Assembly: GCA_041391765.1 (NCBI GenBank)
Contig: JAWKNJ010000016.1
Coordinates: forward strand, 1 to 64,000
DNA: 64,000 bases
Origin: SHAN690 sp041391765
GTDB lineage: Bacteria > Bacteroidota > Bacteroidia > Flavobacteriales_G > Salibacteraceae
Direction: 5' to 3'
Under the pieces are notes generated by a model. That model was not told where the DNA came from and made no database searches. It worked only from the letters and a program-made list of their open reading frames with translations. Position numbers and translations under genes: made by a program. Positions 18,653 through 27,313 of this stretch are shown in pieces (positions within the stretch are counted from its first letter, which is position 1; each line of letters begins with the position of its first letter).

Positions 18653-20593
18653 ATGAGTAAAATCAACATCACGCTTCCTGATGGATCGGTGAAAGCTGTC
18701 GAAGCCGGAACAACATCAATGGATATTGCCTTGAGCATTAGCGAAGGACTGGCCAGAAACGTGCTTTCGGCCAAAGTGAATGGAAGTGTTTGGGATGCAA
18801 ATCGCCCGATCAACGAGGATGCAACATTGAGTTTGTTGACTTGGAGTGACGAGGACGGCAAATCAACCATGTGGCACAGTTCGGCTCACTTGATGGCTGA
18901 AGCGTTGGAATTCTTGTATCCAGGGATTAAGTTGGCAATAGGCCCGCCCATCGAAAATGGATTTTACTACGATATTGACTTTGGACCGCACGAATTTTCA
19001 GAAGCGGACCTTCCTAAGGTTGAGAAGAAGATGATCGAGTTAGCCCGAGAAAAGAACGGCTACGTTCGTCAAGAGATTTCTAAGGCTGATGCGATCAAAT
19101 ACTTTACTGAAAAGCAAGATCAATATAAGCTCGAACTAATCAGCGAGCTGAATGATGGTGAAATAACATTCTACACCCAAGGAAACTTTACAGACTTGTG
19201 TCGCGGGCCTCATATTCCACACACCGGATACATCAAGGCAGTAAAACTGCTGAGCGTGGCGGGAGCATATTGGAGAGGAAGCGAAAAAAACCCAATGCTC
19301 ACTAGAATTTATGGAATAACTTTTCCGAAGCAGTCTGAACTGGATGATTACCTGCAACTATTAGAAGAGGCCAAGAAGCGCGACCATAGAAAGCTGGGTA
19401 AAGAGCTGGAATTATTCGCTTTCGATGATGATGTTGGGCCCGGTCTTCCACTTTGGTTACCAAAAGGTGCTTTCTTGATTGAGCAGCTAGAAGAGTTAGC
19501 GAAAAGAACAGAGCGCAAAGCCGGTTATCAGCGTGTCAAGTCACCACATATTGCGAAGGAAAATCTTTATAAGACCAGCGGACATCTTCCTTATTACAAG
19601 GATAGTATGTTCCCTCCGATGGAGTTGGATGGTGTCACCTACTATTTGAAGGCGATGAATTGTCCGCATCACCACAAAATTTTTGATGCAACCCCAAAGA
19701 GCTACAAAGACCTGCCATTGCGATATGCCGAGTATGGAACCTGCTACCGGTATGAGAAATCTGGGGAGCTGTTTGGATTGATGCGTGTCCGTTCACTTCA
19801 AATGAATGATGCCCACATTTATTGCACACGAGAGCAGTTTGAGCAGGAGTTCAAGGCGGTGAACGACATGTATCTGAAGTACTTCAAGGTTTTCGGAATC
19901 GATAAGTACATCATGCGGTTCTCAACGCACGCCCCGGAGAAGTTGGGGCAGAAATATGTTGATGAGCCCGAGCTTTGGAAAGAAACGGAAGACATGGTTC
20001 GGAGGGTGTTGATCGAGTCCGGAATTCCTTACAAAGAAGTGCCGGATGAAGCCGCGTTTTATGGACCGAAAATCGATGTTCAGATTTACAGTGTGATCGG
20101 ACGTGAGTTCACGCTGGCTACGAATCAGGTTGATTTTGCGCAGCCGCTTCGATTCAATCTGACCTTTACTAATCAGAACAACGAAAGCGAGCATCCGATT
20201 TGCATACACCGCGCCCCGCTGGGTACGCACGAGCGATTCATCGGATTTTTGATAGAACATTACGCTGGAAAATTCCCGCTTTGGTTAGCGCCTGAACAAG
20301 TGCGCATTTTACCTATTTCGGATAAGTTTAACGAAGGCTGCAAAAACATTTTGCAATCCCTTGAAAATTACGATATTCGCGCCTCTTTTGACGACCGTAA
20401 CGAGAAGATCGGCAAAAAGATACGGGATGCTGAATTAGCAAAGGTTCCCTACATGTTGATCATCGGAGAAAAAGAGCTGAATGAGGGGAAAGTTTCCGTC
20501 AGAAAGCAAGGGGAAGGAGATGAAGGGTCAATGGACGTCAAGGAGTTCGCTGAATTTGTTCAGCGAGAAGTGAATGAAATTTTATCTGTTTAA
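18653..20593 (+). CDS. thrS: Threonyl-tRNA synthetase
   Basis: A 646-residue class II synthetase of the usual length. It charges tRNA-Thr with threonine. Seen: N-terminal TGS domain (LPDGSVKAVEAGTT), editing domain with the HxxxH motif (HSSAH) and CRGPH zinc/editing cysteine segment, then the catalytic core with zinc-binding C in MNCPHHHKIF and motif 2 (YRYEKSGELFGLMRVR), and a C-terminal anticodon-binding domain (APEQVRILPISDKFN). The ATG at 18653 gives a complete TGS domain. First gene of thrS-infC-rpmI-rplT, an order also known in enterobacteria. Confidence 0.97.
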   Translation: MSKINITLPDGSVKAVEAGTTSMDIALSISEGLARNVLSAKVNGSVWDANRPINEDATLSLLTWSDEDGKSTMWHSSAHLMAEALEFLYPGIKLAIGPPIENGFYYDIDFGPHEFSEADLPKVEKKMIELAREKNGYVRQEISKADAIKYFTEKQDQYKLELISELNDGEITFYTQGNFTDLCRGPHIPHTGYIKAVKLLSVAGAYWRGSEKNPMLTRIYGITFPKQSELDDYLQLLEEAKKRDHRKLGKELELFAFDDDVGPGLPLWLPKGAFLIEQLEELAKRTERKAGYQRVKSPHIAKENLYKTSGHLPYYKDSMFPPMELDGVTYYLKAMNCPHHHKIFDATPKSYKDLPLRYAEYGTCYRYEKSGELFGLMRVRSLQMNDAHIYCTREQFEQEFKAVNDMYLKYFKVFGIDKYIMRFSTHAPEKLGQKYVDEPELWKETEDMVRRVLIESGIPYKEVPDEAAFYGPKIDVQIYSVIGREFTLATNQVDFAQPLRFNLTFTNQNNESEHPICIHRAPLGTHERFIGFLIEHYAGKFPLWLAPEQVRILPISDKFNEGCKNILQSLENYDIRASFDDRNEKIGKKIRDAELAKVPYMLIIGEKELNEGKVSVRKQGEGDEGSMDVKEFAEFVQREVNEILSV

Positions 20594-20609
20594 CTAAAAC
20601 TGTTGAGTA

Positions 20610-21152
20610 ATTAGAAAACCTTTTCGTAAACCGCAAACTAGGGAAGCTGAACACAAGATCAATGAGTTCATAAGAGTCCCTCAAGTGAGAGTAGTAGGGG
20701 AAGGCGAAGAGCCTAAGGTGATGACCACCTCTTCTGCATTAGCGAAAGCACAGTTAGCAGGACTTGACTTAGTTCTGATTTCTGAAAAGGCCGATCCACC
20801 GATTGCGAAAATTTTGGATTACAAGAAGTTCTTGTATGATCAAAAGAAGAAGCAAAAGGAGATCAAAAACAAAGCTCAGAAGGTTGTAGTTAAAGAGATT
20901 CGATTCGGACCAAATACGGACGAACACGATTTTGAATTCAAAAAGAAACATGCACACAAGTTTCTTGAAGATGGTTTCAAAATCAAGGCGTTTGTATTCT
21001 TTAGAGGGAGGACCATCTTGTTTAAAGACAAGGGTGAAATTCTACTCTTAAGGTTGGCCACTGAATTGGAAGATTTGGGAATTGTTGAAAGCATGCCTAA
21101 GCTGGAAGGTAAACGCATGATTATGATGCTGGCCCCCCGTAAGAAGAAGTAG
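20610..21152 (+). CDS. infC: Translation initiation factor IF-3, ATT start
   Basis: IF-3 (180 residues) prevents premature 50S joining and checks start-codon choice. The conserved N-terminus RKPFRKPQTREAEHKINEFI is encoded from an ATT at 20610; a stop (TGA) occurs six bases upstream in frame, so no ATG, GTG or TTG start can encode it, and the first usual start (GTG at 20685) would remove about 25 conserved residues. AUU as the infC start is well known in E. coli and underlies autoregulation by IF-3 itself. Downstream: linker helix of lysines (KKQKEIKNKAQK) and the C-terminal domain ending in MIMMLAPRKKK. Follows thrS by 16 bp; precedes rpmI by 28 bp. Confidence 0.95.
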   Translation: MRKPFRKPQTREAEHKINEFIRVPQVRVVGEGEEPKVMTTSSALAKAQLAGLDLVLISEKADPPIAKILDYKKFLYDQKKKQKEIKNKAQKVVVKEIRFGPNTDEHDFEFKKKHAHKFLEDGFKIKAFVFFRGRTILFKDKGEILLLRLATELEDLGIVESMPKLEGKRMIMMLAPRKKK

Positions 21153-21180
21153 TTAAAAATAGATAAGTAAACAGGAAGCA

Positions 21181-21378
21181 ATGCCAAAAACGAAGACGAA
21201 TTCCAGCGCCAAAAAGCGATTCAAGCTTACAGGCTCAGGAAAGATCAAAAGAAAGCGCGCTTACAAAAGGCATATCCTTACAAAGAAGGAGACCGTCCAG
21301 AAGAAGCGCCTTGGACAAGATGCATTAGTGCATCCGGCCGATGAAGCGAATGTTAAACATATGCTTGGGCTGAAGTAA
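21181..21378 (+). CDS. rpmI: 50S ribosomal protein L35
   Basis: A 65-residue, very basic protein matching L35: MPKTKTNSSAKKRFKLTGSG, KIKRKRAYKRHILTKK and the HPADEANVKHMLG ending. It binds 23S rRNA in the large subunit. Between infC and rplT, with gaps of 28 and 99 bp. Confidence 0.97.
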   Translation: MPKTKTNSSAKKRFKLTGSGKIKRKRAYKRHILTKKETVQKKRLGQDALVHPADEANVKHMLGLK

Positions 21379-21477
21379 AATGGTTCGTCCCGGAAAACCG
21401 GGGCACAGTGTAAAACCCGGGCGTGAGCACTAAAAGATCTCAGAAATGAGGCGCTTACGACCAAAAAACAAACAGAA
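21379..21477 (+). promoter_or_regulatory. rpmI-rplT intergenic leader with hairpins, possible L20 control site
   Basis: A 99-base spacer in an otherwise tight operon. It holds a perfect 5-bp hairpin cccgg-aaaa-ccggg (21389-21402) and, downstream, acccgggc, which could pair instead with the first arm; such alternative pairing would give a switch or pseudoknot. Ribosomal protein L20 is known to repress rpmI-rplT through an mRNA structure that mimics its 23S rRNA site. That this spacer does so is inference. Confidence 0.3.
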
Positions 21478-21822
21478 ATGCCACGATCAGTAAACAGTGT
21501 CGCATCACGAGAGAGAAGAAAGAAAGTGATGAAACATGCCAAAGGGTACTTTGGCCGAAGAAAAAATGTCTGGACAGTAGCAAAGAATGCCGTTGAAAAA
21601 GGACTTCAATACAGCTACGTTGGACGTAAACACAAGAAAAGAAATTTCCGTGCGCTTTGGATTCAGCGAATCAATGCCGGTGCCCGTTTGAACGGAATGT
21701 CATACAGCGAGTTGATGGGCAAACTGCACAAAGCGGAAATCGAGTTAAACCGAAAAGTTTTAGCTGACTTAGCAATGAATCATCCGGATGCATTCAAAGC
21801 GGTTTGCGAAAAGGTAAAATAG
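21478..21822 (+). CDS. rplT: 50S ribosomal protein L20
   Basis: A 114-residue basic protein with the full L20 pattern: MPRSVNSVASRERRKKVMK, AKGYFGRRKNVWTVAKNAVE, and RALWIQRINAGARLNGMSYS. It binds 23S rRNA early in large-subunit assembly and in several bacteria autoregulates the IF3-L35-L20 operon. Last gene of the unit, followed by the terminator at 21845-21869. Confidence 0.98.
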   Translation: MPRSVNSVASRERRKKVMKHAKGYFGRRKNVWTVAKNAVEKGLQYSYVGRKHKKRNFRALWIQRINAGARLNGMSYSELMGKLHKAEIELNRKVLADLAMNHPDAFKAVCEKVK

Positions 21823-21844
21823 CCAAATCGGCTACAGACTAGGG

Positions 21845-21869
21845 AGGGAGCGAATTAGCTCCCTTTTTT
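21845..21869 (+). terminator. Rho-independent terminator of thrS-rplT operon
   Basis: Stem agggagc (21845-21851), loop gaatta, gctccct (21858-21864), followed by a T run. Confidence 0.88.
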
Positions 21870-21901
21870 ATTGCTATACTTGTTACCCCAATTAACTATC
21901 G

Positions 21902-23656
21902 ATGAAAAAGACTGCCATTATTTTATTGTGCGCTACGGTAATGGCACCTGTTTTAGGCGTTGCTCAAAGCGAACCGAGCAAGCCTAGCTATGAAAAGCAG
22001 GTGTATGTGAATGGTGATGGAGATATATTCGTTCAAAAGGAGCTTCCGCTTTATCTAAAGTTTTCTACCACTCCAGACGGTAAGAATTACAATTTGAAAG
22101 GAGAGGATCCGAAGTATTCAGAGCCAATGTATCTCGACACAGAGGGACCAAATTACATCCGAAGTAAGTACGCAGTGGATCCAGAAACAAAACAGACCGT
22201 TCAGCCACCACGCGAGGTGTTGTATGAATTGAATGCGGATGGGCTAGCTCCTGTTACAAGTTTGAAGTTTGACAATGCACCAAAGTATGTGAGTGGCGGA
22301 ACAACCTATTTTGGAAAGAACCTATCATTTGGGCTTACACCACGCGATGGTGTTTCTGGAGTTAAGCAAACTCAATATGCCCTGGGTGGTGGATATTCCG
22401 ATTACAGTACGAATGTTAGCGTAAGCAAGGAAGGTGCTCAAACATTGTTTTACTATTCTGTGGATTTTGTGGGCAATGCAGAAAATACTAAGTCATCATC
22501 ATTTACTGTTGACCTAACGGCTCCGAAAACAAACTACGAGGTTGTTGGAATCAACAAGGGAGGTAATATTCTAGCTCCATCTGCGACAATTAAATTGACT
22601 AGTTCGGATAATTTGAGTGGTGTTCGAACTACGTTTTACGGCTATGATGGTGGTTCATCGCACGCGTATTCTTATCCGGTATCAACCAGTGGATTAAGTG
22701 ATGGCGAACACACCATTAAGTATTATGCTGTGGATAACGTGAAGAACATGGAAGGTGGAGAAGGCGGTGCTAGTGCATCTACCTTTAGTTTTTACCTTGA
22801 CAAAACACCGCCTGTTCCAACGCATGAAGTGAAAGGTGACCAATACAAAGGCAACTATCTCTATATATCACCGCGGACAACGATTGCATTGGCAGCAACG
22901 GACAACAAAGCAGGTGTAAAGAACATCTACTACCGAATTGATGGTGGTGAGCGTTCTACCTATGGATCGGAGTTCAAGATGCCAAATGAAAGAGGTACGC
23001 ACAATGTGAAGTATGATGCAAACGATCAAGTTGAAAACCTGAGCGGAAACCACTGGATCAATGTATTTATGGATAATTCGGCTCCTGAAACAGGTATCAT
23101 ATATGCGAATCCACAGTTTATGGATCGCGACACGTTGTTCATCACAAGCAAAAGCAACATCAGCTTAAAAACTCGCGATGACGCATCCGGAGTGCAATCA
23201 GTGGAGTATGCCACTGATGGTGGAGGCTTCAAAACGTATAGTCAATTTACTTTACCAAGCGAAGGGTATCACACCATCAAGTTTCGTTCAACAGATAATG
23301 TAAATAACAAGGAAACTGAGAAGGAAAGCAGCTGTTACATTGATAACAGTGCGCCTGAAATTTTCATCAAGTTTAGCATTGAGCCGATAGGCAACAAGAA
23401 AGGATTGGCGATCTATCCAAACTACACGCGGATGTATGTTGCGGCCACCGATAAGAAAGTGGGTACGGAGCAAATTCTATATTCTATGGATGGTGCTCCA
23501 CTCTCGCTCTATTCATCTCCTCAAACATTGGACGCTTCTGAGCTGAACCGCTTCAAGAAGAACAAGAAGTACACGGTGAAAGTTGTAGCCAAGGATAAGC
23601 TTGGTAACGAAAGTGAAAAGACGGTTGAGTTCTATGTCGGAAAGGACTCAGAATAA
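21902..23656 (+). CDS. Secreted OmpL47-type/Ig-like repeat protein
   Basis: A 584-residue exported protein with signal peptide MKKTAIILLCATVMAPVLGV and AQS at the cleavage region. Residues about 100-580 consist of five or so repeats of about 90 residues with core 'D..SGV....Y..DGG....Y..P......G.HTI.Y.A.D.V.N.E', ending with D-x-T/S-A-P. This matches the OmpL47-type beta-sandwich/chitobiase C-terminal-like domains seen in Bacteroidota surface proteins. No catalytic domain and no T9SS tail are visible, so it is probably periplasmic or outer-membrane associated. Monocistronic, between terminators. Function unknown. Confidence 0.82.
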   Translation: MKKTAIILLCATVMAPVLGVAQSEPSKPSYEKQVYVNGDGDIFVQKELPLYLKFSTTPDGKNYNLKGEDPKYSEPMYLDTEGPNYIRSKYAVDPETKQTVQPPREVLYELNADGLAPVTSLKFDNAPKYVSGGTTYFGKNLSFGLTPRDGVSGVKQTQYALGGGYSDYSTNVSVSKEGAQTLFYYSVDFVGNAENTKSSSFTVDLTAPKTNYEVVGINKGGNILAPSATIKLTSSDNLSGVRTTFYGYDGGSSHAYSYPVSTSGLSDGEHTIKYYAVDNVKNMEGGEGGASASTFSFYLDKTPPVPTHEVKGDQYKGNYLYISPRTTIALAATDNKAGVKNIYYRIDGGERSTYGSEFKMPNERGTHNVKYDANDQVENLSGNHWINVFMDNSAPETGIIYANPQFMDRDTLFITSKSNISLKTRDDASGVQSVEYATDGGGFKTYSQFTLPSEGYHTIKFRSTDNVNNKETEKESSCYIDNSAPEIFIKFSIEPIGNKKGLAIYPNYTRMYVAATDKKVGTEQILYSMDGAPLSLYSSPQTLDASELNRFKKNKKYTVKVVAKDKLGNESEKTVEFYVGKDSE

Positions 23657-23677
23657 TCGACATCGAGAATAATTATG

Positions 23678-23700
23678 AAAGCCGCTTTTAGCGGCTTTTT
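23678..23700. terminator. Bidirectional Rho-independent terminator
   Basis: Stem aaagccgct (23678-23686), loop ttt, agcggcttt (23690-23698) plus T run, between two convergent genes; its last base coincides with the end of the minus-strand TPR gene. Confidence 0.85.
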
Positions 23701-24704
23701 TATTGCCCAACTCTGCTCAATCCATGAGCTGCAAGGTCATACTGTGGATTTTGCTTCAGTGCCAGTTTGTAATCCTCCTTCGCGGAAGTCTTATTTCCCA
23801 TACGCTCATTGGCTAAGCCACGGTTGTATACAGCTTGAAAATAATTCTCCGGGCCATAGTTGATAGCTTGCGTAAATGCAACGGCAGCGCTATCGTATTT
23901 CTCGAGCTGTTCCAAGTAAACAAATCCCTTGTTGTAGTGGGCATTGAAGAAGTTAGGATTAGCCTCGATGATTTGATCGTAAAGACGGATAGCCAATCTT
24001 GATTCCCCAATATTTTGAAGATGAAGCGCTTTGGCATACATAGCCTCAAGGCTGGCGGGTCGTACTCGCAATGCATTATCGTAATAGTTCAGAGCCAAAG
24101 GGTTCAGAATTGAACTGTAAATCAAGCCAAGTTGTAGGTATGAATCGTAGTCGTCTGGGTCTTGTTCGATAGCTGTTTGAAAGCTTGATACAGCATTGGT
24201 TGTGTCACCCGAGTATTTATAATTAAAGCCTTTAAGTCTATATGCTTCGGCTAAGTGAATGTCTTGCTGTAGGGCTTCGTTTAGATATCGGAATGAAGCG
24301 TCATAATCATTGACAATCATGTAAAGTTCACCAAGCTTAAGGAGTACGCGTGTGTCGGTCGGATTGATTCTATATGCCTTAAGCAGCGCATCTTTTGAAT
24401 CTCTGCTTTGTTTGTTGATCAATTTCAAATTTGCGAGTAGTATGTAGAATTCGACATTGCCGCTATCGAGCTTCAAAGCACGACCAACATCACTCAGACT
24501 GGAGGCAACATCTCTGTTCGCATAGTGCAATTGAGCTCGTTCGAAGTATAGCTGCGCATCATTTGGTGATTCTTTGATCAGCTCATTGATACTATCAGCA
24601 GGGTTTTCGAATTGCTTACCAGCGTTGAGCTTTGGTGTATTGTTCTGTTGACAGCCAATACTTATTACGGCTAGAGTAACGACCAAGAACAGCGTCCATT
24701 TCAT
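23700..24704 (-). CDS. TPR-repeat lipoprotein
   Basis: A 334-residue lipoprotein: signal MKWTLFLVVTLAVISIG with acceptor cysteine C18, then QQNNTPK. Residues about 35-330 form eight or so tetratricopeptide repeats (for example AQLYFERAQLHYANRD, AEAYRLKGFNYKYSGD and FNAHYNKGFVYLEQLEKYD). TPR solenoids mediate protein contacts; in Bacteroidota such lipoproteins often sit with gliding/T9SS or envelope machinery, but nothing nearby assigns a partner. Lies downstream of recA in the same direction, separated by the recA terminator. Confidence 0.88.
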   Translation of the reverse strand: MKWTLFLVVTLAVISIGCQQNNTPKLNAGKQFENPADSINELIKESPNDAQLYFERAQLHYANRDVASSLSDVGRALKLDSGNVEFYILLANLKLINKQSRDSKDALLKAYRINPTDTRVLLKLGELYMIVNDYDASFRYLNEALQQDIHLAEAYRLKGFNYKYSGDTTNAVSSFQTAIEQDPDDYDSYLQLGLIYSSILNPLALNYYDNALRVRPASLEAMYAKALHLQNIGESRLAIRLYDQIIEANPNFFNAHYNKGFVYLEQLEKYDSAAVAFTQAINYGPENYFQAVYNRGLANERMGNKTSAKEDYKLALKQNPQYDLAAHGLSRVGQ

Positions 24705-24721
24705 GGGTCAAACTTAAATGG

Positions 24722-24752
24722 AAAAAGGTCGAGTCAATGACCCGACCTTTTT
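24722..24752 (-). terminator. Rho-independent terminator downstream of recA
   Basis: Ten-bp stem aaaaaggtcg/cgaccttttt with an inner gtc/gac pairing, located 21 bp after the recA stop on the minus strand. Confidence 0.8.
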
Positions 24753-24772
24753 GAAATTAGATTTTGGGAAGA

Positions 24773-25807
24773 TTAGTTCTCCTGTGGTGCAACTTCAGCC
24801 TTTGCCTTTTTCTCAGGTCTGAAAGAATCGAATACCTTATGTTCGATTTCTTCGGCCAAATCCGGATTATCTTCGAAGAGTTGTTTGACAGCATCGCGTC
24901 CTTGACCAAGCTTGGTGTCGCCATAGCTGAACCACGATCCGCTCTTTTTCAGAATTCCTTGTTGTACACCAAGGTCAACGATTTCTCCGGCCTTTGAAAT
25001 CCCTTCGCCATACATGATGTCGAATTCAGCACGTTTGAATGGTGGTGCGACCTTGTTCTTCACGACCTTAACCTTCACATTATTTCCAGTTACGTCTTCT
25101 CCTACCTTGATTTGTGAGGATCTTCGGATATCGAGGCGAATCGAAGCGTAGAATTTTAGCGCATTACCACCTGTAGTAGTTTCTGGATTACCGAACATCA
25201 CTCCAATCTTCTCTCGGAGCTGGTTGATGAAAATGCACGTGCAATTCGTTTTAGCGATAGACGCGGTCAGCTTTCTCATGGCCTGCGACATCAATCGAGC
25301 CTGAAGCCCAACTTTACTATCGCCCATTTCGCCTTCAATTTCTGCCTTTGGCGTCAGGGCCGCAACCGAGTCAACTACAATCAAGTCCACTGCACCTGAA
25401 CGAATCAGATTATCTGCAATTTCAAGCGCTTGCTCTCCATTGTCCGGTTGAGAGATTAATAAATTGTCAGTGTCTACACCAAGGGCTTCTGCATAGAAGC
25501 GATCAAAGGCGTGTTCGGCATCGATGATGGCAGCAATACCACCTTTTTTCTGCACTTCAGCCATTGCATGAATTGCGAGAGTTGTTTTACCCGAAGATTC
25601 AGGTCCGTAGATTTCAACGATTCTTCCACGTGGATAACCTCCAACTCCTAATGCCAAGTCCAGCGATAGTGAGCCGGAAGGAATCACATCAACGGACTCC
25701 ACCGCATTGTCACCCATGCGCATGATGGCTCCTTTGCCATATGTCTTTTCCAATCGCTCAAGCGTGAGGTTCAGCGCTTTGAGCTTTTCTTTTGATACTT
25801 CTGCCAT
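24773..25807 (-). CDS. recA: Recombinase RecA
   Basis: A 344-residue RecA. It forms filaments on single-stranded DNA, drives strand exchange and triggers LexA-type self-cleavage where present. Seen: Walker A GPESSGKTT at about residues 69-77, Walker B LIVVDSVAALTP, the L1/L2 loop region with MFGNPETTTGGNALKF, and a charged C-terminal tail. No SOS-box palindrome was recognised upstream. The start is 2 bp after the stop of the upstream bcp gene, so the two are probably co-transcribed. Confidence 0.98.
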   Translation of the reverse strand: MAEVSKEKLKALNLTLERLEKTYGKGAIMRMGDNAVESVDVIPSGSLSLDLALGVGGYPRGRIVEIYGPESSGKTTLAIHAMAEVQKKGGIAAIIDAEHAFDRFYAEALGVDTDNLLISQPDNGEQALEIADNLIRSGAVDLIVVDSVAALTPKAEIEGEMGDSKVGLQARLMSQAMRKLTASIAKTNCTCIFINQLREKIGVMFGNPETTTGGNALKFYASIRLDIRRSSQIKVGEDVTGNNVKVKVVKNKVAPPFKRAEFDIMYGEGISKAGEIVDLGVQQGILKKSGSWFSYGDTKLGQGRDAVKQLFEDNPDLAEEIEHKVFDSFRPEKKAKAEVAPQEN

Positions 25808-25809
25808 AA

Positions 25810-26277
25810 TCAGTTCATGTTAAGCTCATCCAAAATCTGCTGAGCGTGTTCTTTAGATTTTACGTCATCAATTCGTTTGATCACCCTTCCATCTTCATCG
25901 ATAATGAATGTGGTACGGTGAATTCCGTCATAGGTCTTTCCGAACGTTGTCTTTTCACCCCAAACCCCAAACGATTTGATAATTTCAAGCTCCGTGTCGG
26001 CTATTAGATCGAAAGGTAAATCGAATTTTCGAATAAAATTTTGATGCTTTTTCATCGAATCGGCACTAATACCAATTACTTCAAATCCTTTCTTTTTCAG
26101 TTCCTTATAGTTATCCCTCAAATTGCAGGATTCAACAGTGCAGGTTGGCGTGTTGTCTTGAGGATAGAAATAAACAATGAGCTTCTTGCCCTTGTACGAT
26201 TCTAAACTCACATCCTTCCCGTTTTGATCCTTCCCAACAAACTTCGGAGCCGCTTTTCCCTCTTCTGCTTTCTTCAT
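25810..26277 (-). CDS. bcp: Thioredoxin-dependent thiol peroxidase (Bcp/PrxQ)
   Basis: A 155-residue peroxiredoxin of the BCP/PrxQ class that reduces hydroperoxides with electrons from thioredoxin. Seen: the active-site segment FYPQDNTPTCTVESCNLRDN, with peroxidatic Cys and a second Cys five residues later, the spacing of two-cysteine PrxQ enzymes. The common TPGC is TPTC here, a conservative variant. The IHRTTFIIDEDG strand and R in the C-terminal half also fit. Directly upstream of recA (2-bp gap). A TTACTTTG element lies just before the ATG and may be its -7 box. Confidence 0.93.
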   Translation of the reverse strand: MKKAEEGKAAPKFVGKDQNGKDVSLESYKGKKLIVYFYPQDNTPTCTVESCNLRDNYKELKKKGFEVIGISADSMKKHQNFIRKFDLPFDLIADTELEIIKSFGVWGEKTTFGKTYDGIHRTTFIIDEDGRVIKRIDDVKSKEHAQQILDELNMN

Positions 26278-26388
26278 TCTGCAAAGTAATTTTGTTCGAC
26301 CCCAAAACCAAGGAATTGTTCATATGTTTCAATCATGCAACAAAGAAACCGCGACTAGAACGTAATCTATTTACATTGATATTAGAAA

Positions 26389-26661
26389 ATGAAAAAAGCC
26401 TTTAAAATTCGTGTGATCGGAAGGGTTCAGGGTGTTTGGTTTAGAAAGTATACCAAACAAAAAGCCGATGAATTGGCCATTTCGGGATTTGTCAGAAATG
26501 AACGTGACGGATCTGTTTACATGGAGGCCGAAGGTGAAGCAGCTGCAATGGATGAATTTATTCAGTGGTGTTACGTTGGTTCACCGGAATCAAAGGTTGC
26601 GCAAGTCATTGCATCGGAAATCCAATCGAAGAACTGGGCCGGTTTTCAAATCCAACGGTAG
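26389..26661 (+). CDS. acyP: Acylphosphatase
   Basis: A 90-residue acylphosphatase, which hydrolyses carboxyl-phosphate bonds such as acetyl phosphate. Seen: signature GRVQGVWFRKYT with the catalytic arginine, and GFVRNERDGSVYMEAEG with the catalytic asparagine. Length is that of the family. It precedes nth by 9 bp in the same direction, so probably one transcript. Confidence 0.95.
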   Translation: MKKAFKIRVIGRVQGVWFRKYTKQKADELAISGFVRNERDGSVYMEAEGEAAAMDEFIQWCYVGSPESKVAQVIASEIQSKNWAGFQIQR

Positions 26662-26670
26662 TTTTGACCC

Positions 26671-27312
26671 ATGACCAAAAAGGAAAAGGCTGACTTTGTC
26701 ATTGAAAAGCTGGAAGAACTTTATCCTCAAGTTCCCATTCCGCTTAATCATTCGGATTCATATACGCTGTGTATTGCTGTTTTGCTGAGCGCTCAATGCA
26801 CGGATGAGCGCGTCAATCAGATTACACCAATACTATTCGGAAAGGCTGATAACCCAAAGGATATGGTCAAATTGAGCATCGAAGAAATCAGAGAAATTAT
26901 TCGGCCCTGTGGATTGTCTCCGGCAAAGTCAAAGGCCATTTGGAGTCTATCTCAAATCTTGCTGGACAAGCACAATGGGGAAGTTCCTCAAACATTTGAA
27001 GAATTAGAAGCGTTGCCAGGAGTTGGACACAAAACAGCATCAGTGGTGATGAGTCAAGCTTTTGGTTTCGCAGCATTTCCAGTGGATACACACATTCATC
27101 GGCTAATGTTCCGATGGGGTTTGTCCAATGGAAACAGTGTTGAACAAACTGAGCGCGATGCCAAGGCTCTATTTCCGGAACATTTGTGGAACAAGCTGCA
27201 CTTGCAGATAATCTACTATGGGAGAGAATATAGTCCTGCTCGTGGATTCAGATTGGCAAACAGTCCAATCGATCAGGCTATTGGATTAAAATCAAGGTTG
27301 CCGAAGGGCTAA
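26671..27312 (+). CDS. nth: Endonuclease III, lacking the [4Fe-4S] ligands
   Basis: A 213-residue HhH-GPD DNA glycosylase/AP lyase that removes oxidised pyrimidines in base-excision repair. Seen: helix-hairpin-helix LEALPGVGHKTASVVMSQ with the catalytic lysine, and FPVDTHIHRLMFRWGL with the catalytic aspartate. The family's four-cysteine cluster (C-x6-C-x2-C-x5-C) is absent; the C-terminus is instead YYGREYSPARGFRLANSPID..., with no cysteine. The fold core is complete, so an active cluster-free enzyme is likely; such forms exist in other Bacteroidota as I recall them. Paired with acyP. Confidence 0.93.
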   Translation: MTKKEKADFVIEKLEELYPQVPIPLNHSDSYTLCIAVLLSAQCTDERVNQITPILFGKADNPKDMVKLSIEEIREIIRPCGLSPAKSKAIWSLSQILLDKHNGEVPQTFEELEALPGVGHKTASVVMSQAFGFAAFPVDTHIHRLMFRWGLSNGNSVEQTERDAKALFPEHLWNKLHLQIIYYGREYSPARGFRLANSPIDQAIGLKSRLPKG

Positions 27313-27313
27313 A

